Counted from the stretch's first letter, positions 7,571 through 16,815 are shown. The stretch: 55,038 nucleotides of DNA from JAMCUI01 sp964520615 (GCA_964520615.1 CAZFNL010000099.1:1-55038), one strand, 5' to 3'. Notes: a model not told the origin generated them from the sequence alone. Numbers and translations: made by a program.

Positions 7571-7981
7571 ATGAAAAAAATCTGTTTCTGCGGTAGTTTT
7601 AAGTTTTACCAGGAGATGGAGGATGCGGCAAAATTACTCCGGGGAAAAGGATTTATGGTAATAGTCCCGCAGCCTTCACATATCAGACACGGGCACAAGC
7701 CGCAAGAATTGAAAAAGAAATACGATAAAGCTACTCTGACAAAGTGGGAAGGTGAGGGTGCTTTTTCGCATCTAGAGAATATCAGGAAAAGTGATGTTGT
7801 CTATATTTTCAACCAGGGATCGTATCTGGGTCCTGCCGTCACAGTGGAGATAGGCTATTCTCTGGCTCTTGGAAAACCCATTTTTGCAAGAGCGAAAATA
7901 AAGGATATTACCGTGACTAATTTTGTCAAAGCGGTCGTTTCGCCCCAAAATTTAGTAAAATATCTGGAGAGTGAAAAATAA
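7571..7981 (+). CDS. Nucleoside 2-deoxyribosyltransferase-like protein
   Basis: The 136-residue protein has the small Rossmann-like fold of nucleoside deoxyribosyltransferases. It has MKKICFCGSFKFYQEME at the N-terminus, a central KSDVVYIFNQGSYLGPAVT, and VEIGYSLALGKPIF with the putative catalytic Glu. Members exchange bases between deoxyribonucleosides or hydrolyse modified nucleotides. GGAG lies 7 nt before the ATG. It sits directly ahead of an adenosine deaminase-like gene, consistent with nucleoside salvage. The exact substrate is unknown. Confidence 0.72.
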   Translation: MKKICFCGSFKFYQEMEDAAKLLRGKGFMVIVPQPSHIRHGHKPQELKKKYDKATLTKWEGEGAFSHLENIRKSDVVYIFNQGSYLGPAVTVEIGYSLALGKPIFARAKIKDITVTNFVKAVVSPQNLVKYLESEK

Positions 7982-7982
7982 T

Positions 7983-8975
7983 ATGGATACAATTGCGAAA
8001 AAATTCGGAGAATTGACTGAGCTGCATGTTCATATAGGGTCAGCAGTGGACCCTCCAATTATGTGGGAAATTGCCCAGGAGCAGGGGATAAGACTGCCTA
8101 CCAAAAATTACTGGGATTTTGAAAAACTTATTACAGTGTCAGATGACACAAATTACAAAAAGTATCTTGATCTTTTCCACTGGACTGAACTTATACAATC
8201 CTCGCCTGAAGCGATGGAAAAAAGCATTTATTCTATCGCATCTGGAGCTTATCGCAAAAATGGTATTACAACTCTTGAAATTCGTTTCAATCCTATGCTG
8301 AGAAACCGCGGGGGGGAAAGAGATCTTGATCATATTATCCTTTCCAGCATTCACAGTATGGAGAGGGCAATGCTTTCATACCCCATGAGGATAGGAATTA
8401 TTCTCATGTGTGACCGCAGGTTTTCCCCGAAACTCAATTCCATCATTGCCGAAAAAGCGGTAAAGTACGCCAGACGGGGCGTAATAGGAATAGATCTGGC
8501 CGGGCCAATTGATCCACAGTTTAGCATGGAAACTTTGGTTGAGCCGATAAAAGCATGTAAAAGGGTAGGACTCGGAGTGACAATTCATACCGGTGAAGCA
8601 ACAGGGGCTGATGAGATGATGCGCACCATAAAGCTTCTAACTCCCGACAGGATCGGCCATGGCGTCAGGGCAATAGAGGATCAAAATGTGCTTTTAGAGT
8701 TGAAAAACAGAAATATTGTTCTTGAAGTCTGTCCAACATCAAATCTAAACACAAGGGTAGTAAAGAACCTGTCCGATTTTAAAAATATTTTTGCTACCTT
8801 AAAAGAACAAGGAGTTCCGTTTACTATAAACACCGACGGTCCGGAAATGTTGAGGACAAATTTGCTTAATGAATACCAGATACTTTTGGACAATAATATA
8901 CTAAGCTTGGAAGATTTGAATAAAGCATCGCAAAAAGCAAAAGAAGCTAGTTTTATAAAAAGCAAATCGGTTTGA
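7983..8975 (+). CDS. Adenosine deaminase-like amidohydrolase
   Basis: About 330 residues of the adenosine/AMP deaminase family, which removes the 6-amino group of adenine nucleosides. Visible sites are ELHVHIGSAV (zinc HxH), GVTIHTGEA (zinc His and catalytic Glu), RIGHGV and EVCPTSNLN. The last motif reads INTDGPEM, where classical enzymes have TDDP, so the second Asp that contacts the substrate is Gly. The ATG at 7983 has GGAGAG about 12 nt upstream. A GTG at 7971 would overlap the previous gene. The substrate may differ from adenosine. Confidence 0.82.
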   Translation: MDTIAKKFGELTELHVHIGSAVDPPIMWEIAQEQGIRLPTKNYWDFEKLITVSDDTNYKKYLDLFHWTELIQSSPEAMEKSIYSIASGAYRKNGITTLEIRFNPMLRNRGGERDLDHIILSSIHSMERAMLSYPMRIGIILMCDRRFSPKLNSIIAEKAVKYARRGVIGIDLAGPIDPQFSMETLVEPIKACKRVGLGVTIHTGEATGADEMMRTIKLLTPDRIGHGVRAIEDQNVLLELKNRNIVLEVCPTSNLNTRVVKNLSDFKNIFATLKEQGVPFTINTDGPEMLRTNLLNEYQILLDNNILSLEDLNKASQKAKEASFIKSKSV

Positions 8976-9015
8976 CCAAAGATGTTCTAGATTATTAATT
9001 CCGAAAAATCTAAAT

Positions 9016-10095
9016 ATGGATCAACAAAAAATTGTTGAAAACACAGGTTTGACTTTTGACGATGTTCTTCTTTTGCCAAACTATACACAGGTGAAAAGAG
9101 AGGATATCGATATTTCTTCAAGATTGGCTGGTAATATACGGCTTGATATTCCCATTCTTTCTTCCCCAATGGATACTGTAACCACATCCAAACTTGCTAT
9201 AGCTTTTGGGAAGCTAGGTGGTCTTGGAGTAATCCACAGAAACCTGTCGATTGAAAAACAGGTAAAAGAGGTAAAGACAGTAAAAAATGTAGGTCTTTTT
9301 GCTGCGGCGGCTGTTGGAGTGGGTGACGATTTTAAGGAGAGAGTTAGGGGTTTAAGTGAAGCTGGGGTTGACGTTTTAGTTGTTGATAGCGCCCAAGGTT
9401 TTTCCAAGTGGGTAATTGAAGCGACAAGTTTTATTGCTAATGAGTATAAAAACATCGCTCTTATATCCGGAAGTATAGCAACTGCTGCTGGAGCAAAAGC
9501 TCTTATTGAAGCAGGAGCTCAGGCGATCCGAGTTGGTATGGGTCCGGGTTCAATCTGTACAACAAGAATCGTAGCCGGTATGGGAGTGCCACAGATTACG
9601 GCAGTTTTAGAAACTGTGTCTATTGCAAAAAGGTTTAACATACCTGTTATTTCTGACGGGGGCTTGCGCTTTTCAGGAGATATTGTAAAAGCATTGGCAG
9701 CAGGAGCTTCTACTGTCATGGCCGGTTCTCTTTTTGCCGGATGTACCGAATCACCGGGAAAAGTGGTGACTATAAACGGACAAAAATATAAAAAATACAG
9801 AGGGATGGGGTCTGTAGCCGCAATGATTGATGGAAGCAGTTCGCGCTACGGACAAGAATACAGGCGTGGTCAGGAAAAAAAGCTAGTTGCAGAAGGTGTA
9901 GAAGGTGCAGTACCTATAAAAGGTGGCGTTGAAGACGTTGTGACACAACTTGTAGGAGGTTTGCGTGCCGGCATGTATTATGCGGGGGTAAAAAATATTT
10001 CCGAGCTTCAAGAGAATTCAAGACTGATGCGTATTACACAATCTTCTCTTGTCGAGAGCCATCCGCATGATATTGTGATGAATGATGAATTATGA
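9016..10095 (+). CDS. guaB: IMP dehydrogenase lacking the CBS regulatory domains
   Basis: GuaB oxidises IMP to XMP, the first step to GMP. The catalytic barrel is complete: LTFDDVLLLPNY, ILSSPMDTV, GMGPGSICTTR with the catalytic Cys near residue 180, ISDGG, AGSLFAG and the flap RYGQEY. The protein has only 359 residues instead of about 485. The usual CBS pair between strand 2 and helix 2 is missing: NLSIEKQVKEVKTVKN runs straight into VGLFAAAAVG. GuaA lies next, making a compact guanine branch. Loss of CBS domains should remove ATP/GTP allostery. Confidence 0.93.
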   Translation: MDQQKIVENTGLTFDDVLLLPNYTQVKREDIDISSRLAGNIRLDIPILSSPMDTVTTSKLAIAFGKLGGLGVIHRNLSIEKQVKEVKTVKNVGLFAAAAVGVGDDFKERVRGLSEAGVDVLVVDSAQGFSKWVIEATSFIANEYKNIALISGSIATAAGAKALIEAGAQAIRVGMGPGSICTTRIVAGMGVPQITAVLETVSIAKRFNIPVISDGGLRFSGDIVKALAAGASTVMAGSLFAGCTESPGKVVTINGQKYKKYRGMGSVAAMIDGSSSRYGQEYRRGQEKKLVAEGVEGAVPIKGGVEDVVTQLVGGLRAGMYYAGVKNISELQENSRLMRITQSSLVESHPHDIVMNDEL

Positions 10096-10167
10096 AGTTT
10101 ATAAGAGTTATTAATTATTTGTTTATCATTCTTAATTCTTGATTCCTGATTCATAATTCAATTTCAT
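10096..10167. repeat. Short AT-rich GAAT-type simple repeat between guaB and guaA
   Basis: 10120-10163 contains CTTAATTCTTGATTCCTGAT and nearby variants. On the opposite strand these are imperfect GAATCA/GAATTA units. The same units recur inside recF (about 54246-54288) and nnrD (about 54888-54920). Confidence 0.5.
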
Positions 10168-11736
10168 ATGATTCTCATAATCGATTTTGGATCTCAGACA
10201 TGTCACCTTATAGGTAGGCGTATCCGCGAAATGGGAGTGGCAGTGCAAATAGTTTTACCAAAGAGAGCTGTTTACAAAATAAAAGAATTTAAACCAAATG
10301 GAATAATTCTCTCAGGCGGACCTTCATCAGTTTATGGGGAGAATGCCCTTCTACCAGACCCAAAAATTTTCCAGGCTAAAATTCCCGTATTGGGAATTTG
10401 TTACGGCTTGCAGATTATGGGTCAGCAGCTTAAGGGAAAGGTGATGCCGGGAAAGAAAAAAGAATACGGTCCAACCAGTTTTACTCTCACAAAAAATAAT
10501 TCACTTTTTGCTGGATGGGAAAAAAAGAAAAAAAACTTTACAGTTTGGATGAGCCATTTTGATCAAGTGTTAAACCCCCCGGAGGGAGCTTCTATTACCG
10601 GTTCTACACACTCAGTGGAAGTGGCTGCATTTGCAGATGAAAAAAGAAAATTTTATGGGATTCAATTCCATCCCGAGGTTCATCATACAGAGTACGGTTC
10701 CGACATTTTGAAAAATTTTGTTATCCGTATATGTAAAGAAAATCCTTCAGGAGACAAGTCGACTTTAACAGGATTACGGCCTGAGGAAAAAAAACTTCAA
10801 AAATTTATTAGTGAGAAAATTACAGAACTAAAGAAACAAATAGGAAATGATAAAGTAGTTTGTGCCCTTTCCGGAGGTATTGATTCCAGTGTGGCGGCGT
10901 ATCTTACATACCAGGCAATTGGTAAAAACCTGACATGTTTTTATGTAGATACAGGACTTATGCGTTTCGGGGAGACGGAGGAGATAAGAGATACTTTTAA
11001 GAATAAATTAAAGTTGCCTGTTAAAGTTATAAACGCTGAAAGAGATTTTTTGAGAATATTGAGAGGAGTTGTTGATCCTGAAGAGAAAAGAAAGGCAATT
11101 GGGGAAACATTTATAAGAGTGTTTGAGAGAGAATCAAAAAAGTCGGGCGCAAAAATATTGGTTCAGGGGACCATATATCCTGATGTGATAGAAAGTAAAG
11201 GTACAAAGCACGCCCAGAAAATTAAAACTCATCACAATGTAGGAGGAATTCCTGCAAAACACGGTTTCCGTATAGTTGAACCTCTAAGAACATTGTATAA
11301 GGATGAAGTTCGCGATATAGCAAAGACTCTGAGATTTCCTAAAGAAATGATTTCCCGGCATGTTTTTCCAGGTCCCGGACTGGGAGTTAGGGTTATTGGT
11401 GAGGTGACAAAAGAAAAACTGGAGATTTTGAGAAAAGCCGACCGGATCGTGATTGAAGAGATAAAAAAGGCCGGGCTATATGAGAATATATGGATGGCTT
11501 TTGCCATACTGACAGGTGTCAAATCAACAGGTGTTGCAGGGGATGAAAGAAAATACGGAGAAACAATCGCCGTAAGAGCTATTGAGTCAAAAGACACCAT
11601 GACTGCCGACTGGGTGCGATTGCCATATGATGTTCTAGCTAGGATTTCAGAAAGAATTGTCACCGAGGTTTTTGAAGTAGTTCGCGTAGTTTACGACATC
11701 ACTACCAAACCCCCGGCGACAATGGAGTGGGAATGA
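10168..11736 (+). CDS. guaA: GMP synthase (glutamine-hydrolysing)
   Basis: GuaA aminates XMP to GMP. The 522 residues contain an N-terminal class I glutamine amidotransferase domain with LGICYGLQ (nucleophile Cys near residue 79) and FHPEVHHTEYG. An ATP pyrophosphatase domain follows, with the P-loop ALSGGIDSSVAAYL near residue 235. The C-terminal dimerisation domain ends KPPATMEWE, as in other GuaA proteins. Only one base separates its stop from the next start, so thpR is likely co-transcribed. Confidence 0.97.
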   Translation: MILIIDFGSQTCHLIGRRIREMGVAVQIVLPKRAVYKIKEFKPNGIILSGGPSSVYGENALLPDPKIFQAKIPVLGICYGLQIMGQQLKGKVMPGKKKEYGPTSFTLTKNNSLFAGWEKKKKNFTVWMSHFDQVLNPPEGASITGSTHSVEVAAFADEKRKFYGIQFHPEVHHTEYGSDILKNFVIRICKENPSGDKSTLTGLRPEEKKLQKFISEKITELKKQIGNDKVVCALSGGIDSSVAAYLTYQAIGKNLTCFYVDTGLMRFGETEEIRDTFKNKLKLPVKVINAERDFLRILRGVVDPEEKRKAIGETFIRVFERESKKSGAKILVQGTIYPDVIESKGTKHAQKIKTHHNVGGIPAKHGFRIVEPLRTLYKDEVRDIAKTLRFPKEMISRHVFPGPGLGVRVIGEVTKEKLEILRKADRIVIEEIKKAGLYENIWMAFAILTGVKSTGVAGDERKYGETIAVRAIESKDTMTADWVRLPYDVLARISERIVTEVFEVVRVVYDITTKPPATMEWE

Positions 11737-11737
11737 T

Positions 11738-12331
11738 ATGAGATTATTTGTTGCAATTGAAATACCGGTAGACATCAGAGATGATATAGAAAAATCACTT
11801 CACCCACTTTTTTTACGGTTTCCGCAGGTTTCCTGGACGAAGAAGGAAAATATCCACCTGACGCTAAAATTCTTGGGCAACATAAATCCTGATTTGAAAA
11901 TCGCAAAATTAAAAGCGAAGAACCCTAAAGAATTATTGGAAATGATAGACGCCGCAACAGGAAAAAGTGTTGAAAGCATACAACAGTTTGATGTCACTTT
12001 TGACAAAATTGGTTATTTTTCCAGAGAGCAGTTTATCGTTTGGTTGGGAGCAAACGCAAACCATAATTTATCGAGATTGGTGCAGAATCTTGATGATAAT
12101 CTTGCGGTATTAGATTTTGAAAGGGAGAAAAGAAAATATAATCCACATATTACCTTAGGTCGTGGAAGACATATTGGAGGTAATAGGCAAGAAGAATTAA
12201 AATATACTATTCTAAATCAAAAATTCCAACTTCCGGAAAAATTTTCAGTAAGTGGAATTTCACTTGTTGATAGTACATTGACTTCCTCAGGGCCAATCTA
12301 TAAAACCCTAAATACGTACAAAATGGCTTAA
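11738..12331 (+). CDS. thpR: RNA 2',3'-cyclic phosphodiesterase
   Basis: The 197-residue protein has the 2H phosphoesterase fold with both catalytic HxTx motifs: IHLTLKFLG near residue 43 and PHITLGRG near residue 133. ThpR enzymes open 2',3'-cyclic phosphates on RNA and have a historical 2'-5' ligase name. The N-terminus MRLFVAIEIP is typical. It follows guaA after one base. Confidence 0.9.
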   Translation: MRLFVAIEIPVDIRDDIEKSLHPLFLRFPQVSWTKKENIHLTLKFLGNINPDLKIAKLKAKNPKELLEMIDAATGKSVESIQQFDVTFDKIGYFSREQFIVWLGANANHNLSRLVQNLDDNLAVLDFEREKRKYNPHITLGRGRHIGGNRQEELKYTILNQKFQLPEKFSVSGISLVDSTLTSSGPIYKTLNTYKMA

Positions 12332-12392
12332 AAAGCTGATAAATACCATAACATAATTTGTTTATTAGACGGCTACAGAAGGAAAACTGTAA

Positions 12393-12420
12393 TTGCATTA
12401 TTATCAGTAAGGTATATAAT
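12393..12420 (+). promoter_or_regulatory. Promoter of the DUF5667 gene
   Basis: TTGCAT (12393-12398), 16 bp, TATAAT (12415-12420). The expected transcription start near 12427 excludes the TTG at 12420 as a start codon and points to the ATG at 12435, leaving a leader of only about 8 nt. Confidence 0.7.
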
Positions 12421-12434
12421 TGGTACTATCAAAA

Positions 12435-13004
12435 ATGATTCGCAGATTATTTATAGCCATATTCTGTCTGCTTTTTATCTTTATTTTTCCCCAGGTTTCT
12501 GCTTATGCTGCTTTATCAAAGACACCCGAGGCGCCCATTCCCAGTATCACTCTTACCCCTACACCCACTGTAGAATATACATTGCCTTATCCAGGAATCT
12601 TACCTGATAATCCTTTATACTTTCTTAAAGTACTTCGAGATCATATACTGCTTTTTTTCACCAAAGATCCGGTTAGAAAGGTACAACTTAATCTCCTTTT
12701 TTCTGACAAACGGCTGGTTATGGGTAGGGAGTTATGGGACAAGAATGAATACGGATTGAGTATCGATACTATTACCAAAGGAGAAAAATACCTCCTGACT
12801 GCCGCTGTAGAATTAAACGATATAAAAAAGACGGGAGATTTGCCCCCGGGATTGGCTGATAAACTGGATTTGGCAGCAAAAAAACATGAGGAAACAATAA
12901 ACGGAATTATCGCTAACGGTAGCGATAAAAATTACGGTCAAAGGTTGTCAGATGCCTTAGGTGTTACTCATCAGGCGATACAACAGATTGCTGCCTCAAG
13001 GTGA
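12435..13004 (+). CDS. Secreted DUF5667-type protein
   Basis: The protein has about 189 residues from the ATG chosen by promoter position. A signal peptide or anchor (RRLFIAIFCLLFIFIFPQVSAYA) is followed by a Pro/Thr linker. The motif YPGILPDNPLYFLKVLRDHI is the DUF5667 hallmark, as in many secreted CPR and actinobacterial proteins. The rest is helical and ends AIQQIAASR. The function is unknown. It is probably a surface or periplasm-like helical bundle. Confidence 0.65.
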   Translation: MIRRLFIAIFCLLFIFIFPQVSAYAALSKTPEAPIPSITLTPTPTVEYTLPYPGILPDNPLYFLKVLRDHILLFFTKDPVRKVQLNLLFSDKRLVMGRELWDKNEYGLSIDTITKGEKYLLTAAVELNDIKKTGDLPPGLADKLDLAAKKHEETINGIIANGSDKNYGQRLSDALGVTHQAIQQIAASR

Positions 13005-13156
13005 TATTAACTGTTTTTTGGATACAATAATTTTCCAACTGAAAAAGTGTTTTCACAAACGGAAAAGAAAGATTAAAGAAAACACGGCCATTATAAGAAA
13101 AAAAATTTTCCTGAGGCTGTTTTTTAATCTGATATCGTTTGATATATTTTGTCTTC

Positions 13157-13209
13157 TTGACAGTGTCTATTTAGTGTCATAGTATTGTTTTGAACACTAT
13201 AGATAGGGT
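13157..13209 (+). promoter_or_regulatory. nrdR-nrdJ promoter with two NrdR boxes
   Basis: TTGACA (13157-13162), 17 bp and TAGTAT (13180-13185) form a good promoter. Box 1 (13162-13177) ends in TTAGTGT. Box 2 (13194-13209) begins ACACTATATA, matching the first ten bases of the NrdR consensus. Box starts are 32 bp apart, about three helical turns, the spacing known for NrdR dimers. Box 1 overlaps the spacer and box 2 covers the start of transcription, so repression is expected. Confidence 0.7.
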
Positions 13210-13222
13210 TGAAAATTTTTCA

Positions 13223-13242
13223 CGCAAATGCGTGTTTTTTAT
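13223..13242 (+). terminator. Terminator-like hairpin inside the nrdR leader
   Basis: CACGC-AAAT-GCGTG followed by six T, 30 nt downstream of the predicted start of transcription and 130 bp before nrdR. It may attenuate the operon or end an upstream transcript. The rest of 13005-13371 shows no coding region and no recognised aptamer. Confidence 0.6.
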
Positions 13243-13371
13243 GCGCCAAAAACGACTAAATATAACCAAAATATTACTGAAAATACTGGATTTTATACTA
13301 TAAACTAGCCACTAGAAGTTAAAGATATAGTGTAAGACAGATTTTTTGATAAGAAAGTTAATAAATAAAAA

Positions 13372-13818
13372 ATGAAATGTCCGTTTTGTAGCAATAACGA
13401 TACAGAGGTTGTTGAAACAAGAGATAGTGAAGATCTGGGTACAACCAGAAGGAGAAGGGAATGCAGTAAATGTTCGAAAAGGTTTACCACATACGAAAGA
13501 GTGGAAAGTGTTCCTATAATTGTCATAAAAAAAGACGGGAGAAAAGAACAGTTTGACAGAGATAAATTAAAACACGGGATAATAAAATCTTGCGAAAAGA
13601 CGCTTGTTGGAATAGAAGATATAGATCGGATTACAGATGAGATAGAAAGGGAACTGAGAGGTTTGGATACGACAGAGGTTGACAGTAAAAAAATAGGCCA
13701 GCTGGTTGCAAGCAAACTGAAGAAAGTGGATAAGATTGCGTATATAAGGTTCGCGTCAGTTTTCAGAAGATTTGTAGATTTGGAAGATTTTGAGAGAGAG
13801 TTGAATAAACTGTTGTAA
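13372..13818 (+). CDS. nrdR: Ribonucleotide reductase transcriptional repressor NrdR
   Basis: NrdR senses ATP/dATP and represses ribonucleotide reductase operons. The 148-residue protein has the N-terminal zinc ribbon MKCPFCSNNDTEV...CSKCSKRFTTYERVE and the ATP-cone domain from about residue 48 (VIKKDGRKEQFDRDKLKHGI). It lies just upstream of nrdJ. Its own promoter carries two NrdR-like boxes, so it likely controls itself and nrdJ. Confidence 0.97.
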   Translation: MKCPFCSNNDTEVVETRDSEDLGTTRRRRECSKCSKRFTTYERVESVPIIVIKKDGRKEQFDRDKLKHGIIKSCEKTLVGIEDIDRITDEIERELRGLDTTEVDSKKIGQLVASKLKKVDKIAYIRFASVFRRFVDLEDFERELNKLL

Positions 13819-13869
13819 ATAGTCTTATGTTTTATCAGTCATTATTAAGATTTAACTTACATTAAAAGT

Positions 13870-16200
13870 ATGAAATTGACAGGCATCCGCGAACAGGTCT
13901 TCTTAGATCGTTACTCCTTAAAAGACGATAAAGGTAATCCTCAGGAAAAAACCCCGGAAGAATTATGGAAAAGAGTGGCCAGAGGTGTGGTAGAGATGGA
14001 AAAACCTGAAGAAAGAAAATCGTGGGAGAAGAAGTTTTACGATGCTATGGAAAATTTCAAACTTGTTCCTGGAGGAAGGATACTATCAGGAGCAGGAACA
14101 GGATATAAAGTAACTTATTACAATTGTTTTGTTATTCCTTCTCCAAAAGACTCACGTGATGGAATACTGGAAACACTAAAGCAAATGGTTGAGATTATGG
14201 CTCGAGGAGGAGGGGTGGGCATAAACCTTTCATCCTTGCGGCCGCGTGGTTCCCGTGTCAAGAAGGTGAACGGATTTTCTTCAGGCCCATGCAATTGGGC
14301 TGAGCTTTTTTCGGTAGCAACAAAAGATATCATCCAGCAGGGAGGAACAAGACGTGGAGCCCTCATGCTTATGTTGTGGGATTGGCATCCGGATATTGAG
14401 GAATTTATTACCGTCAAAAGAGATCTGTCCAGAATAAACGGTGCCAACCTTTCGGTTTGTGTTTCTGACAAATTTATGGATGCGGTAAAAAAAGATGGTG
14501 ATTGGGATCTGGTGTTCCCAGATATAAATGATAAGGAATATGACACCAAGTGGGATGGTTATCTGGATAATTGGTTAAAACTTGGGAAAAAAGTGAGAGT
14601 TGTGAAGACTGTAAAGGCTAGGAAAATCTGGGATATGATAGCCGAAGCTGCTTGGGCTTCAGCAGAGCCGGGTGTGGTATTTATGGAGAGATATAATAAA
14701 TGGTTTAATAATTGGTATTTCAATAAAATAAACTGCGTAAATCCTTGTGGTGAAGAAGGTCTACCCGCTTGGGGAGTCTGTAATCTTTGCTCAATAAATC
14801 TGGCTTCACTTGTTGATGAGGAAGGAAGGATAGATTTCAAGCAAATGGCAGAAATCGCCAAAGTTGGCGTCAGGTTTCAGGATGACATAATTGATGCTGA
14901 TGCTTACGTATTTCCCCAGATAAGGGAAGTGCAACAAAACGGTGAAAGACGTATCGGTTTGGGCACGATGGGGTTGGGAGATGCCCTGATAAAAATGAAG
15001 ATCAGATACGGATCCGACGAGTCAATCAAAATAATAGATAAAATCTACCGGACAATAAGGGATGCTGCTTACGAGTCTTCAATTGAGATAGCCAAAGAAA
15101 AAGGATCATTTCCCAAACTTGATACAAAGAAACATCTTAAAGGCTATTTTATCAAGCAGTTGCCCAAGAAAATTAGGGACGGAATAAAAAAATGGGGCAT
15201 AAGGAATTCAGTTCTTCTGCAGCAAGCGCCAACAGGTTCCACGTCGCTTCTGGCCGGAGTATCCTCGGGAATTGAGCCTGTTTATGAGTTTTCGTTCATC
15301 AGGCGTGACAGACTGGGAGAGCATAGGCTTTATCATCCGCTGTTTGAAGAATGGAAAAAGAAAAATCCCAATGATCCTATTCCCCAATATTTTGTCTCAG
15401 CCAATGATTTGTCTCCTGAAGATCATGTAAAGGTGCAGGCTGCCATCCAGAAATATGTGGATGCTTCTATCTCGAAGACTGTAAACGCCCCAAAAACGCA
15501 TACCGTAGCCGACGTCCAGAAACTTTACCGTCTGGCTTATGATCTGGGTTGTAAAGGGATGACATATATGAGAGATGGTAGCAGGCCGGGAGTGTTGGAG
15601 AGAGTTACCGAAAAAGTCGAAGAGAAGAAGGAAGAAAAACACAATGGAGAAGCAAAAGCTCAGATAAAATCAAGGCCGATGATGGTAAATGGAGCTACAT
15701 ATCAGATCGATACACCAGTCGGAGCGGCCTTTGTCACCATAAATACCGGTGAAAGTAATGAACCGTTGGAAATCTTTATTAATGTCGGAAAGGCAGGATC
15801 TGACGTCACTGCCATGGCGGAAGCTATGGGTAGGTTGGCTTCATTGGTACTGAGGATGCAGTCCAACGTTCCATCTGGTGAAAGAGCCAAACAGATATTC
15901 AATCAGCTTATCGGTATTGGCGGATCAAAATCTTTGGGATTTGGTGATAAAAAAGTAAGGTCACTGCCGGATGCTGTTGCCAAAGTGCTGGCAATGCATT
16001 TTGGTTACAAGATAAAAAACGGAAATGGCGTAGCGCATAACCAGATACAAAATGGCATGACGACAATATCAGTCCTGACACAGCAGCCGTTACTAGCCGA
16101 AAAGTCAGACTATGATTTATGTCCCTCATGTGGAGAGGCATCGTTGGCTTTTGAGGAAGGTTGTAAAAAGTGTTATAGCTGCGGGTATAGCGAATGTTAA
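13870..16200 (+). CDS. nrdJ: Adenosylcobalamin-dependent (class II) ribonucleotide reductase
   Basis: NrdJ reduces ribonucleotides to deoxyribonucleotides using a radical from adenosylcobalamin, without oxygen or a second subunit. The 776 residues contain KLVPGGRILSGAGT, the active-site region NCVNPCGEE near residue 288 and CNLCSINLASL. QQAPTGSTSLLAGVSSGIEP lies near residue 455. The C-terminal tail CPSCGE...CKKCYSCGYSEC is Cys-rich and includes the redox pair that reloads the active site. The gene is followed by a cobalamin adenosyltransferase, which makes its cofactor. Confidence 0.96.
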   Translation: MKLTGIREQVFLDRYSLKDDKGNPQEKTPEELWKRVARGVVEMEKPEERKSWEKKFYDAMENFKLVPGGRILSGAGTGYKVTYYNCFVIPSPKDSRDGILETLKQMVEIMARGGGVGINLSSLRPRGSRVKKVNGFSSGPCNWAELFSVATKDIIQQGGTRRGALMLMLWDWHPDIEEFITVKRDLSRINGANLSVCVSDKFMDAVKKDGDWDLVFPDINDKEYDTKWDGYLDNWLKLGKKVRVVKTVKARKIWDMIAEAAWASAEPGVVFMERYNKWFNNWYFNKINCVNPCGEEGLPAWGVCNLCSINLASLVDEEGRIDFKQMAEIAKVGVRFQDDIIDADAYVFPQIREVQQNGERRIGLGTMGLGDALIKMKIRYGSDESIKIIDKIYRTIRDAAYESSIEIAKEKGSFPKLDTKKHLKGYFIKQLPKKIRDGIKKWGIRNSVLLQQAPTGSTSLLAGVSSGIEPVYEFSFIRRDRLGEHRLYHPLFEEWKKKNPNDPIPQYFVSANDLSPEDHVKVQAAIQKYVDASISKTVNAPKTHTVADVQKLYRLAYDLGCKGMTYMRDGSRPGVLERVTEKVEEKKEEKHNGEAKAQIKSRPMMVNGATYQIDTPVGAAFVTINTGESNEPLEIFINVGKAGSDVTAMAEAMGRLASLVLRMQSNVPSGERAKQIFNQLIGIGGSKSLGFGDKKVRSLPDAVAKVLAMHFGYKIKNGNGVAHNQIQNGMTTISVLTQQPLLAEKSDYDLCPSCGEASLAFEEGCKKCYSCGYSEC

Positions 16201-16230
16201 GTTGCTCTATACACAAGAACAGGCGGTTAC

Positions 16231-16815
16231 GTGAAAAGCAAAAACTCCCAACGAAGTATTAAAATCAGTAATAGAGTAAAGATATACACACGTACTGGTG
16301 ATGACGGAAAAACCTCTCTATACGGTGGTACAAGGGTTGAGAAACATAATTTACGGGTTGTTGCCTATGGTACAGTTGATGAGCTCAATTCTGTAGTTGG
16401 AGTTCTTATCTCCCATTTAGAAAAAGAGAAGAAACTTTCCGATTTTTTCCGTAAAGTACAGTCCGATTTACTCTCAATTGGTTCGCATCTGGCGCTTGGA
16501 AAAACCGATTTGGTTAACATAAAGGGGCGTGATAGTGAAATGGAAGAGTTGATTGATGGTATAGATGAAAAACTTGAACCATTGAAAAATTTTATATTGC
16601 CGGGAGGCACAAGAGCCGCATCGTTTTCCCATCTTGCTCGATCTGTCTGCCGTAGAGCTGAGAGGGAAGTAGTGCGACTTTATAATAGAGAACACAATGT
16701 TGACAGATTAGTTTTGGTGTACTTAAATAGATTGTCGGATCTTTTTTTTGAGACAGCAAGATATCTCAATAAGGTGACAAAAGTAAAAGAGGATATCTGG
16801 TTGAGTACGAAGTAA
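16231..16815 (+). CDS. ATP:cob(I)alamin adenosyltransferase, PduO type
   Basis: This enzyme transfers the 5'-deoxyadenosyl group of ATP to cob(I)alamin, producing the cofactor NrdJ needs. The 194 residues show the PduO signature KIYTRTGDDGKTSLYGGTR at the N-terminus, VDELNSVVG, ILPGGTRAAS, and ARSVCRRAEREVV near the C-terminus. The start is GTG, 31 bp after nrdJ, with AGGCGG upstream. It sits between nrdJ and a cobalamin riboswitch and so belongs to one B12 block. Confidence 0.95.
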   Translation: MKSKNSQRSIKISNRVKIYTRTGDDGKTSLYGGTRVEKHNLRVVAYGTVDELNSVVGVLISHLEKEKKLSDFFRKVQSDLLSIGSHLALGKTDLVNIKGRDSEMEELIDGIDEKLEPLKNFILPGGTRAASFSHLARSVCRRAEREVVRLYNREHNVDRLVLVYLNRLSDLFFETARYLNKVTKVKEDIWLSTK

